This document shows, piece by piece, positions 8,669 through 18,040 of a stretch of DNA of 64,000 bases. Each line of letters starts with the position of its first letter. The stretch's first letter is position 1. The DNA comes from UBA3478 sp036782715. Its GTDB lineage: Bacteria > Bacteroidota > Bacteroidia > Flavobacteriales > Flavobacteriaceae. The notes under the pieces were generated by a model. It was given only the letters and a program-made list of their open reading frames with translations. It did not search any database and was not told where the DNA came from. A program made the position numbers and the translations under genes. The DNA is taken from positions 1-64,000 of the forward strand of contig DAIPYN010000007.1 of assembly GCA_036782715.1 (NCBI GenBank). Direction: 5' to 3'.

Positions 8669-10729
8669 GTGGAGCACCTTTATATACCCCCCAAAGCATC
8701 GAAATACCCTAAAAAATTAGTAAAACATAATCACGAAAGGGAAGATCCTTTTTACTGGATGTGTGATCGTGAGCACCCTGAGCTTTTAGACTATCTTAAG
8801 AAGGAAAACGAATATTTTAATCGAGATACGGCACATCTTGAATCTTTTAAAGAATCTCTTTACAAGGAGATGAGAAGTCGAATTAAAGAGGACGATCGTT
8901 CTCTTCCTCTTTTTAAAAACGGTTTCTGGTATCAAAGTGAATATAAAGAAGGTAAGGAGTATCCGATCTATTCCCGGTTTAAGAACGAAAACGGTGAAGA
9001 CAAGGAATTGCTATTCGATGTTAATGAGTTAGCCTCTTCTTTTTCGTATTACCATTTTAAAGGGCTGAAAGTGAGTCCCAATAACCAACTTGCTTTATAT
9101 GCTGAAGATACTGTTTCACGAAGACAATATACCTTAAAAATTAAAAATTTAGAGACGGGTAAGCTATTAGAGGATGTAATCGAAAATACTACTGGAACCG
9201 CTTGTTGGGCCTCAGATAACAAAACCTTCTTTTATGTTAAAAAAGATCCTCAAACGCTTCGTAGTTATCGAGTGTACCGGCATCGAATAGGACAGGAATT
9301 AGCAGAAGACGAGTTAGTTTTTGAGGAGAAGGATGAAACCTTTAATGTTGGAATTTTTAAGCCTAAAAGCGAAGACTACATTTTCATTGTCTCGTCCTCA
9401 ACACTGACTACAGAATATCGATTCATAGAATCGAATGATCCAAATGCATCATTCCGAGTTTTTTCGAAGAGAGAACGAGGCTTAGAATATAGTCTTGATC
9501 ATTACAAAGACCACTTTTACTTACTTACCAATAAGGACGGAGCTACCAATTTTAAATTGATGAAAACCTCGGTTTTAGCTACCGATAGTGACCATTGGGA
9601 AGAATTCATTCCTCACCGTCCAGAGATTCTTTTAGAAGACGTGGAGTTTTTCGAAAAATTTTATGTCCTATCCGAGCGAAAAAGAGGATTGACTTCTCTG
9701 CAGATTCATCAATGGGAGGATCATTCATTCTATACGATACCTATAGAAGGGGAGACCTATGTTTGCGATATTCATGAAAATCCTGAATTCAAAACGACTA
9801 AACTTAGATATTATTACAATTCAATGACCCACCCGGGGAGTGTCTATGAAATAGATATGGAAACCCGCAAAACACGATTGCTTAAGCAGCAAGAAGTATT
9901 AGGAGGGTATTCTTCTTCAGATTATATCTCTGAGCGGGTTTGGATAACGGCTAGAGATGGTGTTTCGGTACCAGTATCTCTGGTAAAACACAAGGACACT
10001 CCGAAGAATGCACCAACACTCATCTATGGATATGGTTCTTATGGGCACACCATCGATCCTTATTTTTCTTCTACAAGACTCTCTTTACTCAATAGAGGTT
10101 TTGTATTTGCGATAGCTCATATTCGTGGAGGGGAATACCTTGGCCGAGAGTGGTACGAGACCGGTAAGCTAGAATTGAAGAGTAATACTTTTAATGACTT
10201 TGTTGACGCTTCAAAGGGGCTTGTTTCTTTGGGAATCTCCAAAGAAGATCGTTTATACGCCATGGGAGGTTCGGCTGGTGGACTTTTGGTTGGTGCGGTG
10301 ATCAATACTAATCCAGAATTGTATCACGGGGTTATTGCCGCGGTTCCTTTTGTAGACGTGGTGACTACAATGCTAGATGAGGATATTCCCCTAACCACGG
10401 GTGAATACGATGAATGGGGAAATCCTAACGATCCTAAATTCTATGAAATAATGCTGTCCTATTCTCCTTATGATAATGTTCAGCTACAAAAATACCCCAA
10501 CATCTATGTGTCTACTGGTTTTCACGACTCGCAGGTACAGTATTGGGAACCAGCGAAATGGGTAGCAAAGCTACGTGAATGCCAATTAGCGGATCACAAA
10601 ATTTACTTAGATACCAACTTAGAAACTGGGCATGGAGGGGCTTCGGGTCGATTTGAACAATTAAAAGAACTCGCTAAGGAGTACGCTTTCATCTTAAACC
10701 TATGTGACCCCTCACTTTGTAGAGTTTAA
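8669..10729 (+). CDS. S9A prolyl oligopeptidase family, oligopeptidase B-like
   Basis: This 686-residue cytoplasmic serine peptidase is the size of oligopeptidase B (protease II), which cuts short peptides after basic residues. An N-terminal segment (HEREDPFYWMCDREHPELLDYLKKE) typical of the family precedes a seven-bladed propeller (about 75-405) and an alpha/beta-hydrolase domain. The nucleophile is S535 in GGSAGGLLVG, the Asp is in STGFHDSQVQYWEPAKW and the His in ETGHGGASGR. The start is a GTG 3 bases after the previous stop; no ATG exists before the conserved N-terminus, so GTG is accepted. There is no signal peptide. Prolyl endopeptidase specificity is possible, but the N-terminus fits PtrB better. 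Confidence 0.9.
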   Translation: MEHLYIPPKASKYPKKLVKHNHEREDPFYWMCDREHPELLDYLKKENEYFNRDTAHLESFKESLYKEMRSRIKEDDRSLPLFKNGFWYQSEYKEGKEYPIYSRFKNENGEDKELLFDVNELASSFSYYHFKGLKVSPNNQLALYAEDTVSRRQYTLKIKNLETGKLLEDVIENTTGTACWASDNKTFFYVKKDPQTLRSYRVYRHRIGQELAEDELVFEEKDETFNVGIFKPKSEDYIFIVSSSTLTTEYRFIESNDPNASFRVFSKRERGLEYSLDHYKDHFYLLTNKDGATNFKLMKTSVLATDSDHWEEFIPHRPEILLEDVEFFEKFYVLSERKRGLTSLQIHQWEDHSFYTIPIEGETYVCDIHENPEFKTTKLRYYYNSMTHPGSVYEIDMETRKTRLLKQQEVLGGYSSSDYISERVWITARDGVSVPVSLVKHKDTPKNAPTLIYGYGSYGHTIDPYFSSTRLSLLNRGFVFAIAHIRGGEYLGREWYETGKLELKSNTFNDFVDASKGLVSLGISKEDRLYAMGGSAGGLLVGAVINTNPELYHGVIAAVPFVDVVTTMLDEDIPLTTGEYDEWGNPNDPKFYEIMLSYSPYDNVQLQKYPNIYVSTGFHDSQVQYWEPAKWVAKLRECQLADHKIYLDTNLETGHGGASGRFEQLKELAKEYAFILNLCDPSLCRV

Positions 10730-10730
10730 T

Positions 10731-10738
10731 TATCTTTG
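10731..10738 (+). promoter_or_regulatory. Promoter -7 box for the CysM/CBS-like gene
   Basis: TATCTTTG matches TAnnTTTG exactly and starts 2 bases after the upstream stop codon. It argues that the gene after it begins downstream of here, at TTG 10749 or 10755, rather than at the GTG at 10704. Confidence 0.55.
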
Positions 10739-10748
10739 TAGTAAATTT

Positions 10749-11819
10749 TTGAATTTGTTCTCACTTTTTAAAAAGAATAAAAGTATTCAGGCATCTGAGT
10801 CTATCTTAGACTTGGTGGGCAATACACCGCTTGTAAAGCTTCAGAAAGTCACTGCGAACTATCCGGGTCAATTTTATGCTAAATTAGAATGGTTTAATCC
10901 GGGACAATCTTCTAAAGATCGAATCGCCTTATCTATTATTGAGAATGCAGAGGCTAAAGGATTGATAAAGCCGGGTAATACCATCGTAGAAACTACCTCG
11001 GGAAATACTGGTTTTAGTCTAGCTATGGCAAGCATGGTGAAAGGATACAAATGTATCCTAGCAGTTAGTTCAAAGTCTTCTCAGGATAAAATTGATGGTT
11101 TAAAAGCCATGGGTGCAGAGGTCCATGTTTGTCCTGCACATGTGGCCGCTGACGATCCTCGATCGTACTACGAAGTAGCCAAAAGAATTCACGCTGAAAC
11201 TCCGAATTCGATATACATTAATCAGTACTTCAATGAACTGAATACGGAGGCGCATTATAAAACCACAGGCCCTGAGATTTGGAAGCAGACTGCAGGTCGT
11301 ATCACACATCTAGTTGCATGTAGCGGCACAGGTGGTACGATATCTGGAACTGCCAGGTACCTTAAAGAACAAAATCCGAGTATTCATATTTTAGGCGTAG
11401 ATGCCTACGGGTCGGTGATTAAAAAATACCATGAAACCGGAAAGTTTGACGAAAACGAAATTCATCCTTATCGTATTGAAGGTCTGGGTAAGAATTTAAT
11501 TCCAACCGCTACTGATTTTAGTGTTATTGATACCTTCGTTAAAGTTACTGATAAGGAAGCTGCTTTGGCTGCTCGAAATCTCGCTCGTACAGAAGGTATT
11601 TTTGCTGGGTACACCGCAGGTGCTGCGCTACGTGCTACCGAACTGTATAATGATCAAAACGTATTTGACAAAAATAGTGTGGTAGTCATTATTCTACCCG
11701 ACCATGGATCGCGCTATTTGAGCAAAATTTACAGCGAGAAGTGGATGACTGAGCAAGGTTTTATAGAAGCTGAAAATTTAGTAGGGACTTCAGAAAAATC
11801 GGCGATCACAAATTCATAG
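10749..11819 (+). CDS. PLP-dependent cysteine synthase/CBS family enzyme; candidate cysteate synthase
   Basis: A fold-type II PLP enzyme of about 356 residues. The Schiff-base lysine is K56 (NPGQSSKDRIA), the substrate loop is TSGNTGFSLA, the phosphate-binding loop is GTGGTISGTA, and the C-terminal part has the CBS-like LPDHGSRYLSKIYSEKWM. Typical members make cysteine from O-acetylserine or cystathionine from homocysteine. The adjacent alpha-oxoamine synthase gene suggests instead that it may join O-phosphoserine and sulfite into L-cysteate for sulfonolipids; this is inference. Start choice: the frame opens at GTG 10704 inside the previous gene, but the promoter box at 10731-10738 favours TTG 10749 (or 10755). 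The N-terminus before LDLVGNTPLVKL is basic and unusual. Confidence 0.82.
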   Translation: MNLFSLFKKNKSIQASESILDLVGNTPLVKLQKVTANYPGQFYAKLEWFNPGQSSKDRIALSIIENAEAKGLIKPGNTIVETTSGNTGFSLAMASMVKGYKCILAVSSKSSQDKIDGLKAMGAEVHVCPAHVAADDPRSYYEVAKRIHAETPNSIYINQYFNELNTEAHYKTTGPEIWKQTAGRITHLVACSGTGGTISGTARYLKEQNPSIHILGVDAYGSVIKKYHETGKFDENEIHPYRIEGLGKNLIPTATDFSVIDTFVKVTDKEAALAARNLARTEGIFAGYTAGAALRATELYNDQNVFDKNSVVVIILPDHGSRYLSKIYSEKWMTEQGFIEAENLVGTSEKSAITNS

Positions 11820-11848
11820 TAAAATTCTAAGGGTAAATGTATAAATCT

Positions 11849-11856
11849 TACTTTTG
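11849..11856 (+). promoter_or_regulatory. Promoter -7 box for the alpha-oxoamine synthase gene
   Basis: TACTTTTG is an exact TAnnTTTG match, 28 bases before the ATG at 11885. The gene can thus be transcribed separately from the CysM/CBS-like gene. Confidence 0.6.
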
Positions 11857-11884
11857 CCCCATATTTTCATAACGTTATAGATAT

Positions 11885-13144
11885 ATGAGAGATTTATTTG
11901 ATCGAATTATCGAGAATAAGGGTCCATTAGGAAAATGGGCGTCACATGCAGAAGGATACTTTGTGTTTCCAAAATTAGAAGGGCCTATTTCGAATCGAAT
12001 GAAATTTCAAGGAAAAGAAGTACTTACTTGGAGTATCAATGACTATTTAGGACTAGCTAATTTAGACGAAGTTAAGGCTGTGGATGCTGAAGCTGCTGCT
12101 ACCTATGGAGCGGCTTACCCAATGGGGGCTCGTATGATGAGTGGTCATACTGATTTTCATGAGCAACTTCAAAACGAACTTGCGGCTTTTGTGAATAAAG
12201 AAGCGTCTTACTTACTAAACTTCGGTTATCAAGGTATTATGTCTGCCATTGATGCTCTAGTGTCTAAGGATGATATTATCGTTTATGATGTAGACTGCCA
12301 CGCATGTATTATTGATGGTGTTCGTCTTCATATGGGTAAGCGTTTTACCTTTCAGCACAATGATATTGAAAGTCTAGAAAAGAATTTGGAAAGAGCTACC
12401 AAGCTTGCTGAACAACAGAATGGAGGTATTCTTGTTATTTCTGAGGGAGTTTTTGGTATGCGAGGTGAGCAAGGAAAGCTGAAAGAAATTGTCGAGCTGA
12501 AAAAGAAATTCAAATTTAGACTCCTAGTAGATGATGCACACGGCTTTGGTACCTTAGGTGCGACAGGAGCTGGTGCTGGCGAAGAGCAAGGGGTTCAAGA
12601 CGATATTGATGTATACTTTGCAACTTTTGCTAAATCCCTTGCAGGTATCGGAGCATTTCTTGCGGCAGACCAAGAAATTATCGATTACTTAAAGTACAAT
12701 CTTAGATCTCAAATGTTTGCTAAATCATTACCGATGATTTACGTGAAAGGAGCTCTAAAGCGATTAGATATGCTTCGTTCTCGTCCAGAGCTGAAAGCAA
12801 AACTTTGGGAGAATGTAAACGCCTTACAAAGTGGATTAAAAGAAAGAGGTTTTGATATTGGAACCACATCAAGTTGTGTTACTCCGGTTTACCTGAACGG
12901 AAGTATCCCTGAGGCAATGGCGCTTGTTAAGGATTTACGTGAAAACCATGGTATTTTCTGTTCTATCGTTGTATATCCGGTAATTCCAAAAGGGCTTATC
13001 CTACTTAGAATGATTCCTACCGCTACCCATACCCTTGAGGATGTTGCCATTACTTTAGATGCTTTCTCATCAATACGTGAAAGATTAGAGAATGGAACTT
13101 ACAAAAGACTTTCAGCAGCTGTTAGTGCTGCAATGAATGAATAA
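11885..13144 (+). CDS. Alpha-oxoamine synthase (SPT/KBL family); candidate cysteate C-fatty acyltransferase
   Basis: A 419-residue fold-type I PLP enzyme of the family that condenses an amino acid with an acyl-CoA or acyl-ACP (serine palmitoyltransferase, KBL, BioF). Seen: SINDYLGLAN near residue 53, GARMMSGHTDFHEQL near 82, VDDAHGFGTLGATGAG near 218, and the PLP lysine K250 in TFAKSLAG. It differs from typical serine palmitoyltransferase at its N-terminus (WASHAEGYFVFPKLEGPI). As I remember flavobacterial relatives, this type acts in sulfonolipid synthesis, making capnine from cysteate and a branched acyl thioester. Neighbours fit: a CysM/CBS-like enzyme upstream and an N-acyltransferase-like gene facing it. 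Sphinganine synthesis from serine is the main alternative. Confidence 0.85.
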   Translation: MRDLFDRIIENKGPLGKWASHAEGYFVFPKLEGPISNRMKFQGKEVLTWSINDYLGLANLDEVKAVDAEAAATYGAAYPMGARMMSGHTDFHEQLQNELAAFVNKEASYLLNFGYQGIMSAIDALVSKDDIIVYDVDCHACIIDGVRLHMGKRFTFQHNDIESLEKNLERATKLAEQQNGGILVISEGVFGMRGEQGKLKEIVELKKKFKFRLLVDDAHGFGTLGATGAGAGEEQGVQDDIDVYFATFAKSLAGIGAFLAADQEIIDYLKYNLRSQMFAKSLPMIYVKGALKRLDMLRSRPELKAKLWENVNALQSGLKERGFDIGTTSSCVTPVYLNGSIPEAMALVKDLRENHGIFCSIVVYPVIPKGLILLRMIPTATHTLEDVAITLDAFSSIRERLENGTYKRLSAAVSAAMNE

Positions 13145-13163
13145 CTGAACGAATATCAGTGAT

Positions 13164-13194
13164 AAAAAAAGGAGGCTAATGGCCTCCTTTTTTT
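13164..13194. terminator. Rho-independent terminator, bidirectional
   Basis: GGAGGC (13171-13176) pairs with GCCTCC (13182-13187) around loop TAATG, with seven A before and seven T after. It separates two convergent genes and overlaps the stop codon of the minus-strand one. Confidence 0.93.
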
Positions 13195-14314
13195 ATATCA
13201 ATACTCTTTTCATCGTTTGACGTCTTTGGGTAGTGGTAGTATTGAAATTAACCCATAGACGATGGATAGCGTGATTGTCTTCTAATTCTGGGGTTCGATG
13301 ACACATCTGAATACCTCTTTTGTCAAACTCACGTTTAAATTCGGTGAATAGAATTGAGGTAACCCCTTTTGATTGATATTCTGGAGTAATCCCAATCAGA
13401 TAAAAGGTAACATCTTTTGAAAAGTACTTTGCCCATAGTAGGTGGATGAATCCAAAAGGAAATAATTTACCATTTGCTTTCTTTAGTGCTTTTGCAAAAG
13501 ATGGCATGACAATAGCGAAGGCAACAATTTTATCCTTTTCGTCAATCACAAATTTGATATACTCGGGGTTGATGAACGAAATGTACTTTTCTTTAAAGAA
13601 CTTTTTCTGCCGTTCTGATATGGGTACGAAAGAAGATAGCTTGCTATAACTTTCATTAAAGAGATCAAACATTTGATCCACTTTAGGCATTAAATCCTTA
13701 GTACGCTTGAAATTTACGGGTCTAAGATTATATCTCTTTTGTATAACCTCACTGAAACCAGCAAAGAACTTGGGGTCTGCGTTTTCTGAAGGGAATTCAC
13801 TTTCTATATATCCCTTTTCCTTTTTTAACCCATAAGCCTTGTAATGATCGACATAATAGGCATGATTATACCAGGTGATCATGGTGCCCATATTCTCAAA
13901 ACCTTCGGTCATCACTCCGACCTTATCTAGATTTGAGAAACCCACAGGGCCTTCCATAAACTCCAATTGATTCTCTTTCCCTATTTCATTCACTTTATCA
14001 AGTAATGCCTTAGACACCTCGAGATCGTCGATAAAATCGAACCATCCGAATCTCATTTTCTTAAGGCCTTGCTGATTAACTTCTACACGATTGATGATGG
14101 CTGCAATACGTCCAACAATTTCATTACCCTTTAATGCAACGAAAAAGCGTGCGTCAGCGTGTTCAAAAACAGGGTTAAGATTTTTATCGAAACTATTTAC
14201 CTCATCACTGATTATTGGAGGAATCCAATAAGGAGTATTTTTATAGAGTTTAAAGGGAAACTTTACAAAATCGACGAGTTCTTTTCGTGTCTTTAATTCT
14301 TTGATCGTAATCAT
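13193..14314 (-). CDS. GNAT-fold N-acyltransferase-like protein; possible lipid N-acyltransferase
   Basis: A 373-residue soluble protein beginning MITIKELKTRKELVDFVKFPF. It contains a GNAT-like core: DARFFVALKGNEIVGRIAAIINRV near residue 50-75, and a second region FYLIGITPEYQSKGVTSILFTEF near 310-335, which has the usual pre-helix binding-loop look (R/Q-x-x-G). Two half-domains match a tandem GNAT arrangement. Its substrate cannot be read from sequence. Because it converges on the oxoamine synthase gene, I suggest it could N-acylate the amino-lipid, as GNAT-type ceramide synthases do in other bacteria. This is inference; it may equally be an unrelated acyltransferase. Confidence 0.72.
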   Translation of the reverse strand: MITIKELKTRKELVDFVKFPFKLYKNTPYWIPPIISDEVNSFDKNLNPVFEHADARFFVALKGNEIVGRIAAIINRVEVNQQGLKKMRFGWFDFIDDLEVSKALLDKVNEIGKENQLEFMEGPVGFSNLDKVGVMTEGFENMGTMITWYNHAYYVDHYKAYGLKKEKGYIESEFPSENADPKFFAGFSEVIQKRYNLRPVNFKRTKDLMPKVDQMFDLFNESYSKLSSFVPISERQKKFFKEKYISFINPEYIKFVIDEKDKIVAFAIVMPSFAKALKKANGKLFPFGFIHLLWAKYFSKDVTFYLIGITPEYQSKGVTSILFTEFKREFDKRGIQMCHRTPELEDNHAIHRLWVNFNTTTTQRRQTMKRVLI

Positions 14315-14346
14315 AGCCCTAAATTAGCTTAAATTCAACGTAATTC

Positions 14347-16764
14347 ATGGCAAACGAATCTACATCCACCTTTAAAATGTCAACTTTTTTTAAAACCCAT
14401 GGAATAGCACTTCTTTCTTTTCTACTGATTTCCTGTGTTTTTTATTATCCTGCCTTACAAGGAAAAGTACTCGAGCAATCTGACATTATTCAGTATAACG
14501 GAATGGCGCATTCGCGAAATGAATTAAGAGCGGCAGGAGAGGAGTCGTACTATACTCAAAATGCTTTCGGTGGGATGCCAACTTACCAATTAGGTGCTCA
14601 ATACGCTTATCAGGGAGTAAAAATGTTAGATCGTGCCATTCGATTCTTACCTCGACCTATCGATTACCTATTTCTTTACCTAATATCCTTTTACCTCTTA
14701 CTGTCGAGTTTAAAGATAGATTTTAGACTTTCAATGTTAGGCTCCATAGCTTTTTCTTTAGCGACCTATCATTTGATCATTATCGAAGTAGGTCATAATT
14801 CTAAGGCACACGCCATTGGCTATTTTCCATTAGTTCTGGCTTCACTACTTTACTTGTTTCGTACGAGAAAGATCATTCTGCCTGCACTGTTTTTAACCCT
14901 TTCTATGGCTTTAGAATTGGTAGCTAATCATTATCAAATGACTTACTACCTTTTTATGCTTATCGGAGTATATCTGCTCTTTAAAACATACGAAGCTATT
15001 CACACAAAAGAACCAGAGGTGTTTTTAAAAAGACTAGTGGTTTTTCTAGTATCTGTGTTCTGGGCAGTACTTCTCAACGCTTCTACGATTTTTGCAACAC
15101 GACAGTACGCCCAGTTTAGTACGCGATCGACTCCAGAAATTTCAATGGAGGGAGCATCGACTAATTCTGGATTAAGCTTTGATTATATCACCACCTATAG
15201 TTATGGAATTGCAGAGTCTTTCAATCTTTTCATTCCAAGACTTTTCGGTGGATCGAATAGTGAACGACTGCCAAAGGGAAGTCACTTAGAGCTACTATTA
15301 GAGAGGTATAATGTTGGCTCAGCAGAAATTGAAAGTCTCACAAGCAATGCTCCATTGTATTTTGGTAGTCAGCCGATCGTTGCAGCTCCTGCTTATCTCG
15401 GAGCTTCAGTATTGTTTTTATTTGTTTTAGGTCTGCTTACTTTATCCTTTAAAAATTATAAATGGCTGTACTTTTCCATGATAATGGCATTGTTACTTTC
15501 GTTCGGAAAGAATCTGAGTTTTCTAAGCCATTTATTTGTCGATTATTTTCCGCTCTACAACAAGTTTAGAGCAGTGTCCTCCATTCAGGTGCTCCTTTCG
15601 TTCTCGGTACCGATTATTGCCGTTTTGGGATTAAGAAAGTGGTTATTATCTCCAAGTACTCAATCGTTGAATAGGGCTTTAATGATAAGTCTTGTCATTA
15701 TTGGAGTAGGTACACTGCTGCCATTTATACTCGGATTTTCGGGTGTCAATGATATCAGTTACGAAAGTGCCTATGGTCCAGAATTTATGGATGCTTTACG
15801 ATCGGATCGAACCGCACTTGCTTTAAAAGATTCACTTCGTTCTTTCCTTATCATTTTAGTCGTTTGTACGGTTCTCTACTTGTATTCAAAACGAAAAAAA
15901 GAAGCGCTTATTTATTTGGTTCTAGCTGCAGTCTTACTTGATTTAGGTGGAGTAGCTTATCGGTATACTTCAGCTGATCATTTTCAATCGAAGCGGGAAT
16001 TTCAAAACCCTATACCTCTTACCGATGCAGATAAAGACATTCAATCGGATAGTACCTACTACAGAGTATTTAATCTGAATGAGGGACTAAACGGTGCAAC
16101 TACTGCATATCACCATCGATCGATTGGAGGATATCATGCAGCGAAGCCCGCTTATATTAGTCAAATTTTTGATTATCACATAGCAAAAGAAAACTACGAA
16201 GTATTAGACTTATTAAACATCAAGTATCTGATAAGTAACGATGAGGAGGGTAGAAGAATAGCGTCTTCTTATCCGAGTTCAAAAGGACCTATTTGGGTAG
16301 CTAAGTCTATTGACTATCAACCTTCTTTAAAAGAAAGTTTTTTGAATTTACCACTAATCAGTCAGACAGAATCGATAGAGATCAATGAATTGTTCTCATT
16401 CGATTATGATGAGTATCGAGTACTTAGTGAAGTTGAATGGGTAGAAGTTAGTTCGTTTAAGGAAAACCAGATTAGTTATCGGTATCAATTAGATTCACCA
16501 GCATTTGTGGTATTTTCAGAATGGTACTATTCACCGAGTCCTGAGGATTGGGTATTAAGAAGTAGTAATGGGGAATCTCTTAAAATATATAGAACGAATT
16601 ATTCTTTTATGGGGACTATGCTCCCTGAAGGTCAAGGAGAAATAACCCTAAGTTTCGAGCCAAATATTGTTTCACAAACCCTATGGATTCGAATCATCGC
16701 TCAAATTGGACTATTGGCTCTAGTTATAGTTGCTATCATCATATATCGTGGAAAGGCTGAATAA
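14347..16764 (+). CDS. YfhO-family polytopic membrane protein (GT-C-like)
   Basis: The 805-residue protein has a first membrane helix at about 19-37 (IALLSFLLISCVFYYPAL) and a long extracytoplasmic loop with GGMPTYQLGAQ. Many further hydrophobic helices run through about residue 540, followed by a soluble region of about 220 residues and a last helix near the end (IAQIGLLALVIVAIIIY). This is the YfhO layout, related to GT-C glycosyltransferases that use lipid-linked sugars to modify surface polymers or proteins. The acidic motif LEQSDIIQYN after helix 1 may hold the catalytic Asp. The next two genes are a glycosyltransferase and a flippase, which supports a role in surface glycan assembly. 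The actual acceptor is unknown. Confidence 0.85.
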   Translation: MANESTSTFKMSTFFKTHGIALLSFLLISCVFYYPALQGKVLEQSDIIQYNGMAHSRNELRAAGEESYYTQNAFGGMPTYQLGAQYAYQGVKMLDRAIRFLPRPIDYLFLYLISFYLLLSSLKIDFRLSMLGSIAFSLATYHLIIIEVGHNSKAHAIGYFPLVLASLLYLFRTRKIILPALFLTLSMALELVANHYQMTYYLFMLIGVYLLFKTYEAIHTKEPEVFLKRLVVFLVSVFWAVLLNASTIFATRQYAQFSTRSTPEISMEGASTNSGLSFDYITTYSYGIAESFNLFIPRLFGGSNSERLPKGSHLELLLERYNVGSAEIESLTSNAPLYFGSQPIVAAPAYLGASVLFLFVLGLLTLSFKNYKWLYFSMIMALLLSFGKNLSFLSHLFVDYFPLYNKFRAVSSIQVLLSFSVPIIAVLGLRKWLLSPSTQSLNRALMISLVIIGVGTLLPFILGFSGVNDISYESAYGPEFMDALRSDRTALALKDSLRSFLIILVVCTVLYLYSKRKKEALIYLVLAAVLLDLGGVAYRYTSADHFQSKREFQNPIPLTDADKDIQSDSTYYRVFNLNEGLNGATTAYHHRSIGGYHAAKPAYISQIFDYHIAKENYEVLDLLNIKYLISNDEEGRRIASSYPSSKGPIWVAKSIDYQPSLKESFLNLPLISQTESIEINELFSFDYDEYRVLSEVEWVEVSSFKENQISYRYQLDSPAFVVFSEWYYSPSPEDWVLRSSNGESLKIYRTNYSFMGTMLPEGQGEITLSFEPNIVSQTLWIRIIAQIGLLALVIVAIIIYRGKAE

Positions 16765-18040
16765 AATTATCCTGATTTCGTATTATTGGCCGCCCTCTGG
16801 AGGTCCTGGTGTTCAACGCTGGCTTTCGCTTGCCCATCAGGTTTCAGATCTAGGTATGGATTTGACGGTTATTATCCCTGAAAATCCTTTTTACCCTCAA
16901 ATAGATGAAGGTTTAACTAATTCTATTTCAAACAAAATCAAAGTGGTCAAGGTTCGATCAATAGAACCTTTGCGATGGATCAATCGTCTTTCATTGGGTA
17001 AATCGAAAAATTTTTCAAAGGGTTTAATCTCAAATGAAAAAAGTTCGTGGCTAAAGAAATTAGTTTTTTGGTTAAGAGCCAACTATTTTTTTCCTGATGC
17101 TCGTCTATTTTGGAGTAAGGCGGTCATTCGATACCTGAAAAGGGAGATAGATGGCCCAGTAACTCTTATTACTACTGGACCTCCTCATAGTGCACATTTA
17201 GTAGGTTTAAGACTAAAGGAGCTCTTTGAGGAGATCAATTGGATTTCAGATTTACGAGATCCCATTGCAGATCTCGGATATTTACAATTGCTCCCCTTGA
17301 CCGAAAGAACTAAGAACAAACATCAACGTCTAGAAAAATCGATTATTAGCCAAAGTGATACCATTGTAACTACGAGTTTTTCATTAACAAAACATTTGTC
17401 AGAACGATACAAAGAATACGACGAAAAGATTAAATGCATCACCAATGGATATGACGGGAATCTCATCGAAAATAATCGAGCTCCTGAAGGATTCTATTTG
17501 GTTCATTCTGGGTCACTTTTTGCCCATCGTAATTCAGTAAATCTGTGGCATACGATCAGTGAAAGGATTAAAAGGAGTAAAGATTGGAGGGCTCATTTGA
17601 AAATCTTCTTTGTAGGAGAGGTTTCTAAAGAAGTCAAGTATACTCTGATTAGTCTGGGCTTAGAACCCTATGTAGAGTTTTTAGGTTATCAATCCAAAGA
17701 ATATTGCGAGCAGTTAGAGCGAAGGGCAGCCTGTTTGCTACTTCTTGAATCTTCAGTTTCTGGATATAATTATGCAATTCCCGGAAAACTTTTTAATTAT
17801 CTAAAAGCCAGAAGACCTATTTTGGCTATTGGCCCTGAGAATTGGGATGTTCAGAAAATTTTAGAATCTCAAAACGTTCACCTCGTTACTTCTGATAGTA
17901 AGCTAGCCATAGAATCGTACCTAGACCTAGTTTTTTCTCGGTACCTTTCCAATGAGAATATGATAGTAAACAACGACATTTTTGCGTTTAGCCGTTCTTT
18001 TACTGCAGAGCAATATGTAAAACTTATAAAGGCGTTATGA
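16748..18040 (+). CDS. GT4-type glycosyltransferase (GT-B fold)
   Basis: About 430 residues with an N-terminal segment IILISYYWPPSGGPGVQRW typical of GT4-like enzymes (glycine-rich loop for the acceptor). A mid-region has DLRDPIADLGYL, and the C-terminal nucleotide-sugar domain has PEGFYLVHSGSLFAHRN and KLFNYLKARRPILAIGPE, where the conserved Lys and Glu-like positions of GT-B retaining enzymes are expected. There are no membrane helices; it probably works at the inner face of the cytoplasmic membrane. Start is uncertain: the frame opens at TTG 16730, but GTG 16748 leads directly into the conserved N-terminus. Either way it overlaps the YfhO gene, and it overlaps the flippase gene by 4 bases (ATGA), so the three are translationally coupled. 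Confidence 0.85.
   Translation: MERLNKIILISYYWPPSGGPGVQRWLSLAHQVSDLGMDLTVIIPENPFYPQIDEGLTNSISNKIKVVKVRSIEPLRWINRLSLGKSKNFSKGLISNEKSSWLKKLVFWLRANYFFPDARLFWSKAVIRYLKREIDGPVTLITTGPPHSAHLVGLRLKELFEEINWISDLRDPIADLGYLQLLPLTERTKNKHQRLEKSIISQSDTIVTTSFSLTKHLSERYKEYDEKIKCITNGYDGNLIENNRAPEGFYLVHSGSLFAHRNSVNLWHTISERIKRSKDWRAHLKIFFVGEVSKEVKYTLISLGLEPYVEFLGYQSKEYCEQLERRAACLLLLESSVSGYNYAIPGKLFNYLKARRPILAIGPENWDVQKILESQNVHLVTSDSKLAIESYLDLVFSRYLSNENMIVNNDIFAFSRSFTAEQYVKLIKAL

Noticed and set aside
10704..10748. CysM/CBS-like enzyme starting at GTG 10704
   Set aside because: It lies inside the previous gene and upstream of the exact promoter box at 10731-10738; kept only as an alternative.
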